Assembly (NCBI GenBank): GCA_946482425.1
Contig: CAMLRO010000034.1
Span: 1-14,835, forward strand
From: an uncultured Lactobacillus sp.
Lineage (GTDB): Bacteria > Bacillota > Bacilli > Lactobacillales > Lactobacillaceae
Length of the DNA stretch: 14,835 bases
Reading direction: 5' to 3'
Part shown: positions 1-6,953 of the stretch, in pieces
Layout: every line of letters begins with the position of its first letter
Position numbering within the stretch: position 1 is the first letter of the stretch
The notes under the pieces: generated by a model
The model's database searches: none
What the model saw: only the letters and a program-made list of their open reading frames with translations
What the model was told of the DNA's origin: nothing
Position numbers and translations under genes: made by a program

Positions 1-16
1 CCGACGACAGTTATTA

Positions 17-45
17 ATACTAGCAATTATTTTTCCCTTTTGCAA
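17..45 (-). promoter_or_regulatory. Possible leftward promoter at window edge
   Basis: On the minus strand a TTGCAA -35 (40-45) is followed, after exactly 17 bases, by a TAGTAT -10 (17-22). This would start a transcript near position 10 that leaves the window to the left. It is divergent from the promoter at 63-91. The matches are fair, not perfect, and the gene served lies outside the window, so this is a tentative call. Confidence 0.35.
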
Positions 46-62
46 GTATTTTTTACAATTTA

Positions 63-91
63 TTGAAGAGACTTACTTCTTTTTTTATGAT
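63..91 (+). promoter_or_regulatory. Promoter of flavoprotein reductase-dedA operon
   Basis: A TTGAAG -35 box (63-68), a 17-base spacer and a TATGAT -10 box (86-91) predict transcription from about position 98. The short leader then carries an AGAGGGGAG ribosome binding site at 113-121, eight bases before the ATA codon at 130. The promoter position leaves little room for any start codon upstream of 130, which supports that start. Confidence 0.65.
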
Positions 92-129
92 AAAGTTGTT
101 ATATCAAGGTTTAGAGGGGAGTTTTTAAA

Positions 130-1089
130 ATAAAAAATTTTGATTTAGCAATTATTGGGGCAGGTCCAGTGGGATTATTCTGTGCTAATTTTGCCCATCT
201 TCACGGTTTAAAAACTGTAGTTTTTGACTCACTCGCAGAAGTTGGGGGACAGCCAAAACTACTTTATCCATTTAAAAAGATTTTGGACATCCCAGCTTTT
301 AATTCTGTTCTTGCTTGCGAATTAATCGAAAAGTTACAAACTGAAAACAAGCAAAATGCAACTTTTATCTTAAACCATCCTGTCGTAGATCTTAAAAAAA
401 TAGATAGAAAATTTATTATTGATAACAGTTTTTCTATAAAAAGCATAATTATTGCAACTGGAACCGGATCGTTTACTCCTAAAAAATTTCCGTTAAAAAT
501 GGATAATGAAATTGAAAAAAGAGTTCACTACTATGTTAGAGATCCTCAAAAATTTAAAAATCAAAAAATAGGAGTCTTCGGTGGAGGAGATTCTGCCCTC
601 GACTGGGCAGCTGAACTAGCAGATCAGCCAGGAACGAAAATTAATTTAATTCATAGAAGAAATGAATTTCGGGGTTTGGAATCCAGTATTCAAAAACTTA
701 AAAGTTTAAAAAATGTTGAAGTACAAACACCCTATCTTCCTAAATCAATTCAAATTAGAGATAATCTACTTAACATTGGTTTAAAAGAGATAGGAACCAG
801 CAATATTATTTACGAACGATTTGATCAAATAGTCGTCGGATATGGTTTCCGTGCTAATAACCAATTTGTAAAAAAGTGGGGTGTCCAATTAAGCAATAAC
901 CAAATTGAAGTATCACGCTCTATGGAAACAAACATACCCGGCATCTATGCAATTGGCGATGTATCAACTTATCCCGGACGTGTACCTCTTATTGGGCTTG
1001 GATTTGGAGAAGCACAAATTGCAATCACTACAATCATGCGCTCACTTTTTCCGGAAAAAACCTTAACAATTCATTCAACCAGTATTTAG
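130..1089 (+). CDS. Ferredoxin/flavodoxin-NADP+ reductase (YumC/FNR2 type), apparent ATA start
   Basis: This is an FAD- and NADP-binding oxidoreductase of the thioredoxin-reductase-like fold that should pass electrons between NADPH and a ferredoxin or flavodoxin in the cytoplasm. Counting from the ATA at 130 (319 residues), the FAD-binding GAGPVG is at 10-15, the family-type GGQPKLLYP begins at 38, the NADP-binding GVFGGGDSA is at 148-156 and the second FAD motif (AIGD) lies near the C-terminus. It lacks the CxxC of thioredoxin reductase, which favours the FNR2 class. No ATG, GTG or TTG lies in frame between the stop at 112-114 and GTG 169, and starting at 169 would cut into the FAD motif. 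ATA 130 sits eight bases after a strong AGAGGGGAG and gives the usual N-terminus (x-KNFDLAIIGAGPVGL). It is followed nine bases later by dedA. The family assignment is firm; the start codon is inferred. Confidence 0.87.
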   Translation: MKNFDLAIIGAGPVGLFCANFAHLHGLKTVVFDSLAEVGGQPKLLYPFKKILDIPAFNSVLACELIEKLQTENKQNATFILNHPVVDLKKIDRKFIIDNSFSIKSIIIATGTGSFTPKKFPLKMDNEIEKRVHYYVRDPQKFKNQKIGVFGGGDSALDWAAELADQPGTKINLIHRRNEFRGLESSIQKLKSLKNVEVQTPYLPKSIQIRDNLLNIGLKEIGTSNIIYERFDQIVVGYGFRANNQFVKKWGVQLSNNQIEVSRSMETNIPGIYAIGDVSTYPGRVPLIGLGFGEAQIAITTIMRSLFPEKTLTIHSTSI

Positions 1090-1098
1090 GAGATGTTT

Positions 1099-1749
1099 AT
1101 GACAATAATCAACTTTATTTTGCATATCGACCATCATCTGATTGAAATAGTTAATCAGTTTGGCAATTGGACATACTTGATTATCTTTGCCATTATTTTT
1201 ATTGAAACTGGATTAGTTATTTTTCCCTTTTTACCCGGTGATTCACTAATTTTTGCTGCGAGTTCTTTAGCAGTTAACCCAGAATATAATTTGAACATTT
1301 GGTGGATTTATTTTGCGGTATTACTTGCAGCTATCTTAGGTGATGCCTGCAATTATGAAATAGGAGCCTGGTCTGTAAGACAAAGTACAAAACATACTTG
1401 GTTTAACAGGCTGATTAACCAAAAAAATCGTCTGGCTGCTGAAAACTTTTTTAACAGACACGGACCAATTACCATTGTTATCGGCAGATTCATTCCCTTT
1501 ATTAGGACATTTGTTCCCTTTATCTCTGGTGGCAGCAATATGCATTATGGAAAATTTGCTCTTTATAACGTAATTGGAGGAATAATCTGGAGTGGTCTAT
1601 TTACGATATTGGGCGCATTCTTTGGTAACATACCATTTGTGAAAGAGCATTTCTCAATGTTACTGATCGCAATTATCCTAATTTCTGTTTTGCCGATTTT
1701 AATAGTTGCATTAAAAAAACGAATTAAAAACAAAAAGGAGTTCCATTAA
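1099..1749 (+). CDS. DedA family membrane protein
   Basis: This is a 216-residue polytopic membrane protein of the DedA (SNARE-associated/VTT) superfamily. Members are linked to flipping of undecaprenyl phosphate or phospholipid and to membrane homeostasis; the exact substrate here is unknown. Visible family marks are E36 and PGDS 46-49 in the first re-entrant region, G81-D82, and the signature GRFIPFIRTFVPF at 129-141 with R130 and R136. Further hydrophobic segments follow, ending in a basic tail (KKRIKNKKEFH). An ATG at 1093 abuts the AGGAG at 1088-1092 directly, so it cannot be served by that site; the ATG at 1099 lies six bases after it and is chosen. The gene follows the reductase by nine bases, so both are probably on one transcript. 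Its last codons lie inside the terminator hairpin. Confidence 0.9.
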   Translation: MTIINFILHIDHHLIEIVNQFGNWTYLIIFAIIFIETGLVIFPFLPGDSLIFAASSLAVNPEYNLNIWWIYFAVLLAAILGDACNYEIGAWSVRQSTKHTWFNRLINQKNRLAAENFFNRHGPITIVIGRFIPFIRTFVPFISGGSNMHYGKFALYNVIGGIIWSGLFTILGAFFGNIPFVKEHFSMLLIAIILISVLPILIVALKKRIKNKKEFH

Positions 1750-1761
1750 GAACTCCTTTTT
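1732..1761. terminator. Bidirectional terminator, dedA / TIGR01906 gene
   Basis: A perfect 12-base-pair stem (AAAAAGGAGTTC, 1732-1743, with GAACTCCTTTTT, 1750-1761) closes a six-base loop. The loop contains the dedA stop codon, and the stop of the opposing gene overlaps the right arm. A-run and T-run flanks make it usable from both directions. Confidence 0.85.
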
Positions 1762-2368
1762 ATTTTTGCAATAATTTATCAGCAAAATACAGTTCATAAA
1801 CAATACCCGCAATTGCAAAACAAGATGCAAAAAAACCTTCAGTGAGGACATTAATAATTGGATCTGTCACTGGATCAAATAACCAGGTATTGCTACCCGC
1901 AAAAAACAAATGATGAAAAGTGATGAAAAAATTATCAAAATTAGTCAGTGCAAATGGCAATATTGCAACTGGTAATAATAAGAACAATAAAGCCCATACT
2001 TTATTCAAACGTAAAAATTTTTTATTTCTTTTTTTACTCCAAAAAAGTATTATTAAACAACACAAAAAGGCAATAATTGCCAATACGAACAATTTTTTGA
2101 CATCGGCGAAATGACTTGCAGCCATTGAGGAAGTAGGCAAATTACTCATTCTTAATTTTCGCTTAAAAGGCCAAATTAAATACCACATTAATTGATTATA
2201 ATTGCTCATTACTTGTCCAATTGATAAATTCACCGTTTTATTCGTTTTTTGCACCAAAACAAAGACAAATAATAAGGGCCAACTAACAACGAGTGCCGTT
2301 ACAACACTAGTAGAAACAGCAAAAATAAAATGGTAAATAATAGTTAGAATATTATTTCTTTTAGTCAT
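1760..2368 (-). CDS. TIGR01906/DUF1461 family integral membrane protein
   Basis: This is a 202-residue membrane protein of unknown function, matching the TIGR01906 (DUF1461) family of Firmicutes. It has about four hydrophobic segments: roughly 9-38, 89-107, 124-144 and a C-terminal one near 178-195. Family-type sequence is visible in the first outer loop (NYNQLMWYLIWPF, then SHFADVKKLF) and in the second (FHHLFFAGSNTWLFDP followed by TDPII). The ATG overlaps the stop of the HAD phosphatase gene as ATGA (2365-2368), so translation is probably coupled. An AGG about eight bases upstream, inside the previous gene, could also serve it. It is the last gene of the five-gene leftward operon. The role is not known; family membership is the only firm statement. 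Confidence 0.85.
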   Translation of the reverse strand: MTKRNNILTIIYHFIFAVSTSVVTALVVSWPLLFVFVLVQKTNKTVNLSIGQVMSNYNQLMWYLIWPFKRKLRMSNLPTSSMAASHFADVKKLFVLAIIAFLCCLIILFWSKKRNKKFLRLNKVWALLFLLLPVAILPFALTNFDNFFITFHHLFFAGSNTWLFDPVTDPIINVLTEGFFASCFAIAGIVYELYFADKLLQK

Positions 2369-3150
2369 AATTTAACCTGATCTAAGCTGTCAACCAAAAT
2401 TGTCGGCTGCTTTTTTCCTTCAATGTCCGCAACTTGTGTAATACCAGTAGTTACCAGCAGTTGGTCAACATGACTGTTAAAGCCTGCCTTAATATCGGTA
2501 TCGTAATTGTCACCTACTAAAAGCGTATCTTTTTTAGCAAAATGAAATTTATCTAACAACATATCAATAATCACAGAAGAAGGCTTACCAATAAAAAACG
2601 GTTTTTGCCCACTAGAAGCTGCAATCATTGCACACTGAGATCCATTGCCTGGCATTAAACCTTTTTCACTAGGCAAATTTAAATCCGCATTAGTACCAAT
2701 AAAGGTTGCTCCCTTCCTGATTGCACTCACAGCTACTTGAATTTTGTGGTAAGTCAAATCCGTATCCATCCCGACCACAACATATTCTGGATTAGAATCA
2801 TTAAGCTCAAAAGCCGGGTTTTGCATAAATTCACGCCATAAACCAATTTGGCCAATGATATAAACACCAATTTTGTTAGTGCGCTTTTTTTCATTATTTT
2901 CATTATTTAAAATATAACTTACTGTTGCCATACACGGCGTATAAATATGTGCAATATCAGTTTGGACGCCATGAATTTTAAGCTTATTCACTACCATTTC
3001 CGGAGTGCGAGTCGTATTATTAGTCAGAAAAATATAGTCCTTATGCATTTGTTCAAGGCGCTCAACAAAACGTACTCCAGAAGCAATAGTTTCCTTACCG
3101 CGATAAATTGTGCCATCGAGATCGATTAAAAATAAACGGTAATCTTTCAC
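2365..3150 (-). CDS. HAD-superfamily IIA phosphatase (YutF/NagD-like, TIGR01457 type)
   Basis: This is a 261-residue cytoplasmic phosphatase of the haloacid dehalogenase superfamily with a type IIA (NagD-like) cap. Motif I is DLDGT with nucleophile D10 and acid/base D12, motif II is TNN at 43-45, motif III is the lysine in IGKPS and motif IV is GDNYDTD. The substrate cannot be read from sequence; relatives act on small sugar phosphates, nucleotides and similar metabolites. The start is GTG at 3150, immediately after the yutD stop (TAAGTG), with an AAAGG about ten bases upstream in yutD. The abutting stop and start and the ATGA overlap with the next gene place it firmly within the operon. The catalytic set looks complete. 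Confidence 0.9.
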   Translation of the reverse strand: MKDYRLFLIDLDGTIYRGKETIASGVRFVERLEQMHKDYIFLTNNTTRTPEMVVNKLKIHGVQTDIAHIYTPCMATVSYILNNENNEKKRTNKIGVYIIGQIGLWREFMQNPAFELNDSNPEYVVVGMDTDLTYHKIQVAVSAIRKGATFIGTNADLNLPSEKGLMPGNGSQCAMIAASSGQKPFFIGKPSSVIIDMLLDKFHFAKKDTLLVGDNYDTDIKAGFNSHVDQLLVTTGITQVADIEGKKQPTILVDSLDQVKL

Positions 3151-3729
3151 TTACTTACTGCCCTTTCTTTTTTTAATTACAAAAGAATGATGGTTCGCTC
3201 GTTGCTTTTTTACAGCTACTGTTTCAGGCCTTTTTATTCTGCTTGGACGCACATGATAGCTTTTAAAAGATTTATTCAGTTTTCTTCTATGCAAACCCTG
3301 CGCCTTATTCTTAAACGAATTTTTCCGCCTTTTTCTTTTATTGTAATGATAATGATGCACCGGGCTCAAAAGCTGTAGCACAAAATATGGCCCTCCCGGA
3401 TTACAGTATTCCAGTAAATAGTCAGCAATAGTCTGCTTTTTGCGATCAATTGCTGTTGGGGCATTATCCTGGTAGAAGCCTTTTAAGCGCAAATGCTCAC
3501 TTGACACATCGCCCACAATAAAATCATATTGATCTAAATAAGGATCATATTTTTGCCGCAAAAGCTCAAGGTCAAGAGCATCATTCTTATTAACCACAAC
3601 CTGATAAAGTTGTTTATTTATTTTTAGTTGATCATCATCCAAACTAACGACAGCCAGAGGATGCCGCAATGGTTGTTCTCGTTCAAATTTATTATCTTTA
3701 GCTTTTCTGTTGCTCGTTTGTTCTACCAT
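3151..3729 (-). CDS. yutD: YutD family protein with long basic tail
   Basis: This is a 192-residue protein with a YutD-type core at about residues 30-122. Diagnostic stretches are YDFIVGDVSSEHLRLKGFY (68-86) and CNPGGPYFVLQLLSP (109-123). The function of YutD is not established. The C-terminal third (125-192) is very rich in Lys, Arg and His (for example KRKRRK at 131-136 and KKRKG at 186-190), which suggests contact with nucleic acid or another acidic partner; this is inference. An in-frame GTG at 3738 overlaps the likely ribosome binding site (GGGAAG), so the ATG at 3729, eight bases beyond it, is preferred. The gene overlaps the end of the metallophosphatase gene by about 32 bases and runs directly into the HAD gene. 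Confidence 0.85.
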   Translation of the reverse strand: MVEQTSNRKAKDNKFEREQPLRHPLAVVSLDDDQLKINKQLYQVVVNKNDALDLELLRQKYDPYLDQYDFIVGDVSSEHLRLKGFYQDNAPTAIDRKKQTIADYLLEYCNPGGPYFVLQLLSPVHHYHYNKRKRRKNSFKNKAQGLHRRKLNKSFKSYHVRPSRIKRPETVAVKKQRANHHSFVIKKRKGSK

Positions 3730-5104
3730 TATTTTCACTTCCCGTTAACGGATATTTTTTTGCTAAATAATCCCCTATTACTTCACGCAAAAATTTGGGA
3801 AATAAGAAATCATTATCACCAACTATTGCCAAAGTAGGGAAAAAAGGCACTAGAACATAATGATCCAAAACAGCAATTTGATATTCCTGGTAGGGATCGA
3901 CTTCCTTGCCATTTACAAAAACTACTCTGGTCATGGGATCAAACTTGATTCCTTTGTAGTACATTTGACCAAAAATTTTCCCCCTAAAACTCATGCCTTG
4001 TAAAGGAAACTGGTCTAAAAAGTGCCGGTTTTTTTCGATTTCCATGACTAGGCGCCACAAATCACTGCCTTTTAAAGTAGAGCGTACAACATGCATTGAA
4101 TGAGGCAAAGCTCTTTGTAAGTCATATTTAGTTAAAATGCCCTTTTTAAATGGAGTTAAAAAAAGACCTGAACTTAGCATAGCTAGGTTTGTTCCGGCAA
4201 AATTTGCAATGGCATCCATAGAAACCTGCAGAGCGGCCTCACGGTCATTATCATATTTCTCAGGCAAATCAGCCACAAGTTCATGACTTAAAATTTCTTT
4301 ACCCTTTTGCCTGTAACCTAAAATAGTATCTTCATCACCAGAGTGAGACTTCATCAAACTAGTTGGCTCAACATGTGGCGTAATCTGACACACATGGTGA
4401 TTGTCGTCAATTTCCATATAAGTATTACCCACATAATTACCCCATTTACCTGTTTGGGTAATCCAAACACCCTTAACTTCTTTACCATGGGGTAGCAGGT
4501 CGTGGCTATGGCCTCCCACAATCAAATCAATTTCCGGATAATTTTTGGCTAAAAAGGTATCCATATTTAAGCCAATATGAGTTATTAAAATTAACACATC
4601 ATATTGCCCCTTCATTTTAGGCAGAACGCTGTCCATGGTTTCTTTCAACATTTTAACGTGCCAATGATTAGGTTCATAAGAAAGAGGATACGCTGCAGTC
4701 AGCCCAATTAGACCAATTCGAGTGCCCTTTTTGGTAAGCAAAATTTTATCTTGAACAGCCCAATGAGGCATGGAACCGTCTTCTTCGCGCAAGTTCGCTA
4801 AAATAACGGGAAAATTAGCATGATCAAACAATTTTTCTACAACACAATGTGAATTGGAAATTCCTTCATTGTTACCGATAGTGATTGCATCGTAATGAAA
4901 AGAGTTCATTAGCTTAATGTTAGCTTGGCCGTAGGTCGCATCAGTCAAAGGATGCGAGCGATCCATGAAGTCACCAGCATCAAAAGTAAGAACCTGGTCA
5001 ACAGATTTATCTTTTTGCGCTTCTTTTAAATAACGACCAATTTTGGGGAAATGTTCGAAATGTGAATGTAAATCATTAGTGTGTAAAATGCGAATTTTTT
5101 CCAT
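3698..5104 (-). CDS. yunD: YunD-like metallophosphatase / 5'-nucleotidase family protein
   Basis: This is a 468-residue two-domain protein of the UshA/5'-nucleotidase family, YunD branch. The N-terminal calcineurin-like metallophosphatase domain shows HTNDLHSH (metal ligands D11, H13), FDAGD (D45), GNNEG (N78-N79-E80), a THIGL histidine and GGHSHD. The C-terminal domain contains the nucleotidase-like segment LAMLSSGLFLTPFKKGILTK and the helix ALPHSMHVVRSTLKGSDLW. No signal peptide or membrane segment is seen, so it should act in the cytoplasm, unlike secreted UshA. Hydrolysis of a nucleotide or a related phosphoester is likely; the substrate is unknown. The usual GNHE of metallophosphatases reads GNNE here, which I recall as normal for the YunD branch. 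It starts 11 bases after the unrecognised gene and overlaps yutD. Confidence 0.88.
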   Translation of the reverse strand: MEKIRILHTNDLHSHFEHFPKIGRYLKEAQKDKSVDQVLTFDAGDFMDRSHPLTDATYGQANIKLMNSFHYDAITIGNNEGISNSHCVVEKLFDHANFPVILANLREEDGSMPHWAVQDKILLTKKGTRIGLIGLTAAYPLSYEPNHWHVKMLKETMDSVLPKMKGQYDVLILITHIGLNMDTFLAKNYPEIDLIVGGHSHDLLPHGKEVKGVWITQTGKWGNYVGNTYMEIDDNHHVCQITPHVEPTSLMKSHSGDEDTILGYRQKGKEILSHELVADLPEKYDNDREAALQVSMDAIANFAGTNLAMLSSGLFLTPFKKGILTKYDLQRALPHSMHVVRSTLKGSDLWRLVMEIEKNRHFLDQFPLQGMSFRGKIFGQMYYKGIKFDPMTRVVFVNGKEVDPYQEYQIAVLDHYVLVPFFPTLAIVGDNDFLFPKFLREVIGDYLAKKYPLTGSENNGRTNEQQKS

Positions 5105-5115
5105 TATCCTGCTCT

Positions 5116-5448
5116 CTATCCAATTTGATTAGATTTCAAAACCATGTTATAGGCATCTAAGACTTTCCCTTTTGGCTTTTTCCATTCCACCCAATCGGGA
5201 TTTTTCCAGTCATCTTCATTGGTCAAAGTTTCAAGTTTGTAGTTTTTATTAATATATTCTTCATAGGTAATAAGGGCTTTAGTACGTGGAATGTTCAACT
5301 GCAAAATACGCACGCTTTTTATTTTTCCGCGATCAGCAGCCAGTTCAGCTATCCCATTTTGATCAATATTGGCAATTTCAAAATACTTACTGCCGTCGTT
5401 GCGCACTATTTCCTCAATTAAATCCAACTCTTCATATTGTTCATTCAT
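5116..5448 (-). CDS. Unrecognised 110-residue protein, first gene of yun/yut operon
   Basis: I do not recognise this family. The predicted protein is small, acidic and soluble, with no membrane segment, signal peptide or cysteine. It begins with a Glu-rich stretch (NEQYEELDLIEEIV), followed by alternating hydrophobic strands (KYFEIANI, SVRILQLNI) and a Trp-containing segment (DDWKNPDWVEWKKPKGK at about 78-94). An ATG at 5463 lies upstream of the GGGGGA ribosome binding site (5454-5459), so the ATG at 5448, five bases after that site, is chosen. It precedes the metallophosphatase gene by 11 bases and faces the phosphodiesterase gene across a short divergent region. Ribosome binding site, spacing and codon pattern all support a real gene. 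Confidence 0.75.
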   Translation of the reverse strand: MNEQYEELDLIEEIVRNDGSKYFEIANIDQNGIAELAADRGKIKSVRILQLNIPRTKALITYEEYINKNYKLETLTNEDDWKNPDWVEWKKPKGKVLDAYNMVLKSNQIG

Positions 5449-5504
5449 TAATATCCCCCACATAAATTAAATCTGTGACATGTAGCAAAAAATGTGCAAC
5501 CATG

Positions 5505-5523
5505 CTATTGTAGTTAACAATAG
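5505..5523. promoter_or_regulatory. Dyad in leader of glycerophosphodiesterase gene
   Basis: CTATTGT (5505-5511) and ACAATAG (5517-5523) form a perfect seven-base inverted repeat around AGTTA. The right arm runs into the AGAGGTG ribosome binding site (5522-5528) of the downstream gene. It could be a repressor operator or an RNA hairpin that limits ribosome access. No strong -35/-10 pair was found in this divergent region, so transcription starts are not assigned. Confidence 0.35.
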
Positions 5524-5533
5524 AGGTGTACAC

Positions 5534-6922
5534 ATGAAATATCAAAGCCAATTAATCAGGGCTCTAGTTTTTAGCATCATTTTTATTACAACCTGTGGTT
5601 TCACTGTGGTCGGCCATCGGGGCGATCCCAGCAAATATCCTGAAGAAACTATTCAAAGTGACAACTCTGCTTTTAATTCGGGTGCTGATTACGTTGAACT
5701 TGACCTCCGTCTTTCTGCAGATGGAGAGTTAGTTGTTTCACACGATGATGACTTGTTTCGAGTGACCCATACACATGCAATTGTATCACAAAATAATTGG
5801 CGGGCACTTAGCGAGTTAACCTATGACAATGGTGAACATGTCATGAGTTTACCACAATTATTTGATTACTATCAAAAAAGACCAAATACAAAATTTATTC
5901 TCGAAACCAAAATAGATCATTCGCTAGATCCGTCTTATGAATTAGAAGACCAAATCGCAGCGACTATCAAAAAGTATCATATGGAGAAACGGGTTATGAT
6001 TCATTCTTTTTCAGTTGCCAGCTTATTTCATTTCCGTAAGATTATGCCCGATGCCTACTTAATTTTAATTGTCGGCAGCCTTAAAAGAATGAATTTTAGT
6101 AATTTGCCTCAAGTAAATGCCGTTAATGTTTCCTCTGATTTGATTTTAAATCATGCCTGGCTGCTACATTGGCTGCACCAGTTAAATAAACAAGTTTTTG
6201 TTTGGACTGAAATGGATGAGTCCCCTAATTTATGGCAATGGCTAATTAACAAAAATGTCGATGGCGTTGTAACTAACTTTCCAAGTACTGGTTTTAAATA
6301 CAAACTGGCAAAGGAAGGTACCAAAAAGTACGATATTCACCGCAGTGGCAGTTATTTTGGCAAAAAAAAGACTAAGACTATGATGAATCCTTATGTGCGG
6401 GATAAACAAGATAAATTTGTTTATCCGGGGCAAAAATTTGAGGTAATGTATGGGGTCAGAGCCCATAATCAGCTTTACTATCAAATTGCCAACCAGACTT
6501 TTATCTCGGCAGAATTTGTTAATATGGATTTAAAGCCCGAAGATATCGCACCTTATCAAAATAAGCAAGTATTAGCCAAGCCTCAAAAAAACGTGCATAT
6601 TTACCGCTTTCCTGATAATCAATCAAAAACTAATAAAGTTTTACCTGGTAATACTTTGTTAAAAATAGAGAACTTCAATGGCAGTCCCAAAAGTTTATGG
6701 CTGTATACATCTTTAGGCTGGGTTAAAGCAAGTGATATTCTGTTCTACGGCTTTTTTGACGAAACTAGTTGGCGAAATTATCGTCATTTACCACGCATAA
6801 GTCGCTATTCCAATATTGCCTTAACTCCTTACTTACCATTACAATCCGTTAAACCGCTCAATACTTGGCAGCGAATAAAACATGTGCAAAAATTAACCAC
6901 TAAAAAAGTGCTGCATAACTAA
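5534..6922 (+). CDS. Exported glycerophosphodiester phosphodiesterase with C-terminal surface-binding-like region
   Basis: This enzyme should cleave glycerophosphodiesters to glycerol 3-phosphate and an alcohol, outside the membrane. Numbering from the ATG at 5534 (462 residues), a basic N-terminus and hydrophobic segment (about 8-26) act as signal or anchor. Active-site residues of the GDPD barrel are GHRGD (H28, R29), E55-x-D57 and H70 in SHDDD, with later family-type strands (LETKID, VFVWT, GVVTNFPS). The barrel ends near residue 255. The rest holds two stretches, around 290-335 and 350-405, ending in LYYQIANQTFISAEF and LWLYTSLGWVKASD. They resemble SLAP or bacterial SH3-like modules of Lactobacillus surface proteins. 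The start at 5534 has AGAGGTG five bases upstream; the ATG at 5492 has no such site. Lipoteichoic acid or phospholipid head groups are plausible substrates. Confidence 0.85.
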   Translation: MKYQSQLIRALVFSIIFITTCGFTVVGHRGDPSKYPEETIQSDNSAFNSGADYVELDLRLSADGELVVSHDDDLFRVTHTHAIVSQNNWRALSELTYDNGEHVMSLPQLFDYYQKRPNTKFILETKIDHSLDPSYELEDQIAATIKKYHMEKRVMIHSFSVASLFHFRKIMPDAYLILIVGSLKRMNFSNLPQVNAVNVSSDLILNHAWLLHWLHQLNKQVFVWTEMDESPNLWQWLINKNVDGVVTNFPSTGFKYKLAKEGTKKYDIHRSGSYFGKKKTKTMMNPYVRDKQDKFVYPGQKFEVMYGVRAHNQLYYQIANQTFISAEFVNMDLKPEDIAPYQNKQVLAKPQKNVHIYRFPDNQSKTNKVLPGNTLLKIENFNGSPKSLWLYTSLGWVKASDILFYGFFDETSWRNYRHLPRISRYSNIALTPYLPLQSVKPLNTWQRIKHVQKLTTKKVLHN

Positions 6923-6937
6923 CATGCAGCACTTTTT
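6903..6937. terminator. Bidirectional terminator, phosphodiesterase / ccpA
   Basis: AAAAAGTGCTGCAT (6903-6916) pairs perfectly with ATGCAGCACTTTTT (6924-6937) around a seven-base loop. The phosphodiesterase stop codon lies in the loop, and ccpA ends 17 bases to the right on the other strand. A-run and T-run flanks suit termination in both directions. Confidence 0.88.
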
Positions 6938-6953
6938 ATATAATAAACAATTT

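Noticed and set aside
87..128. Tiny upstream frame (ATG at 87, 13 codons) before the flavoprotein reductase
   Set aside because: Its ATG lies within the predicted -10 box and it has no ribosome binding site, so it is unlikely to be transcribed with its own start.
4862..4873. GNNE in place of GNHE in the YunD-like metallophosphatase, as a possibly broken active site
   Set aside because: As I recall, this change is normal for the YunD branch, and the other metal-binding motifs are intact.
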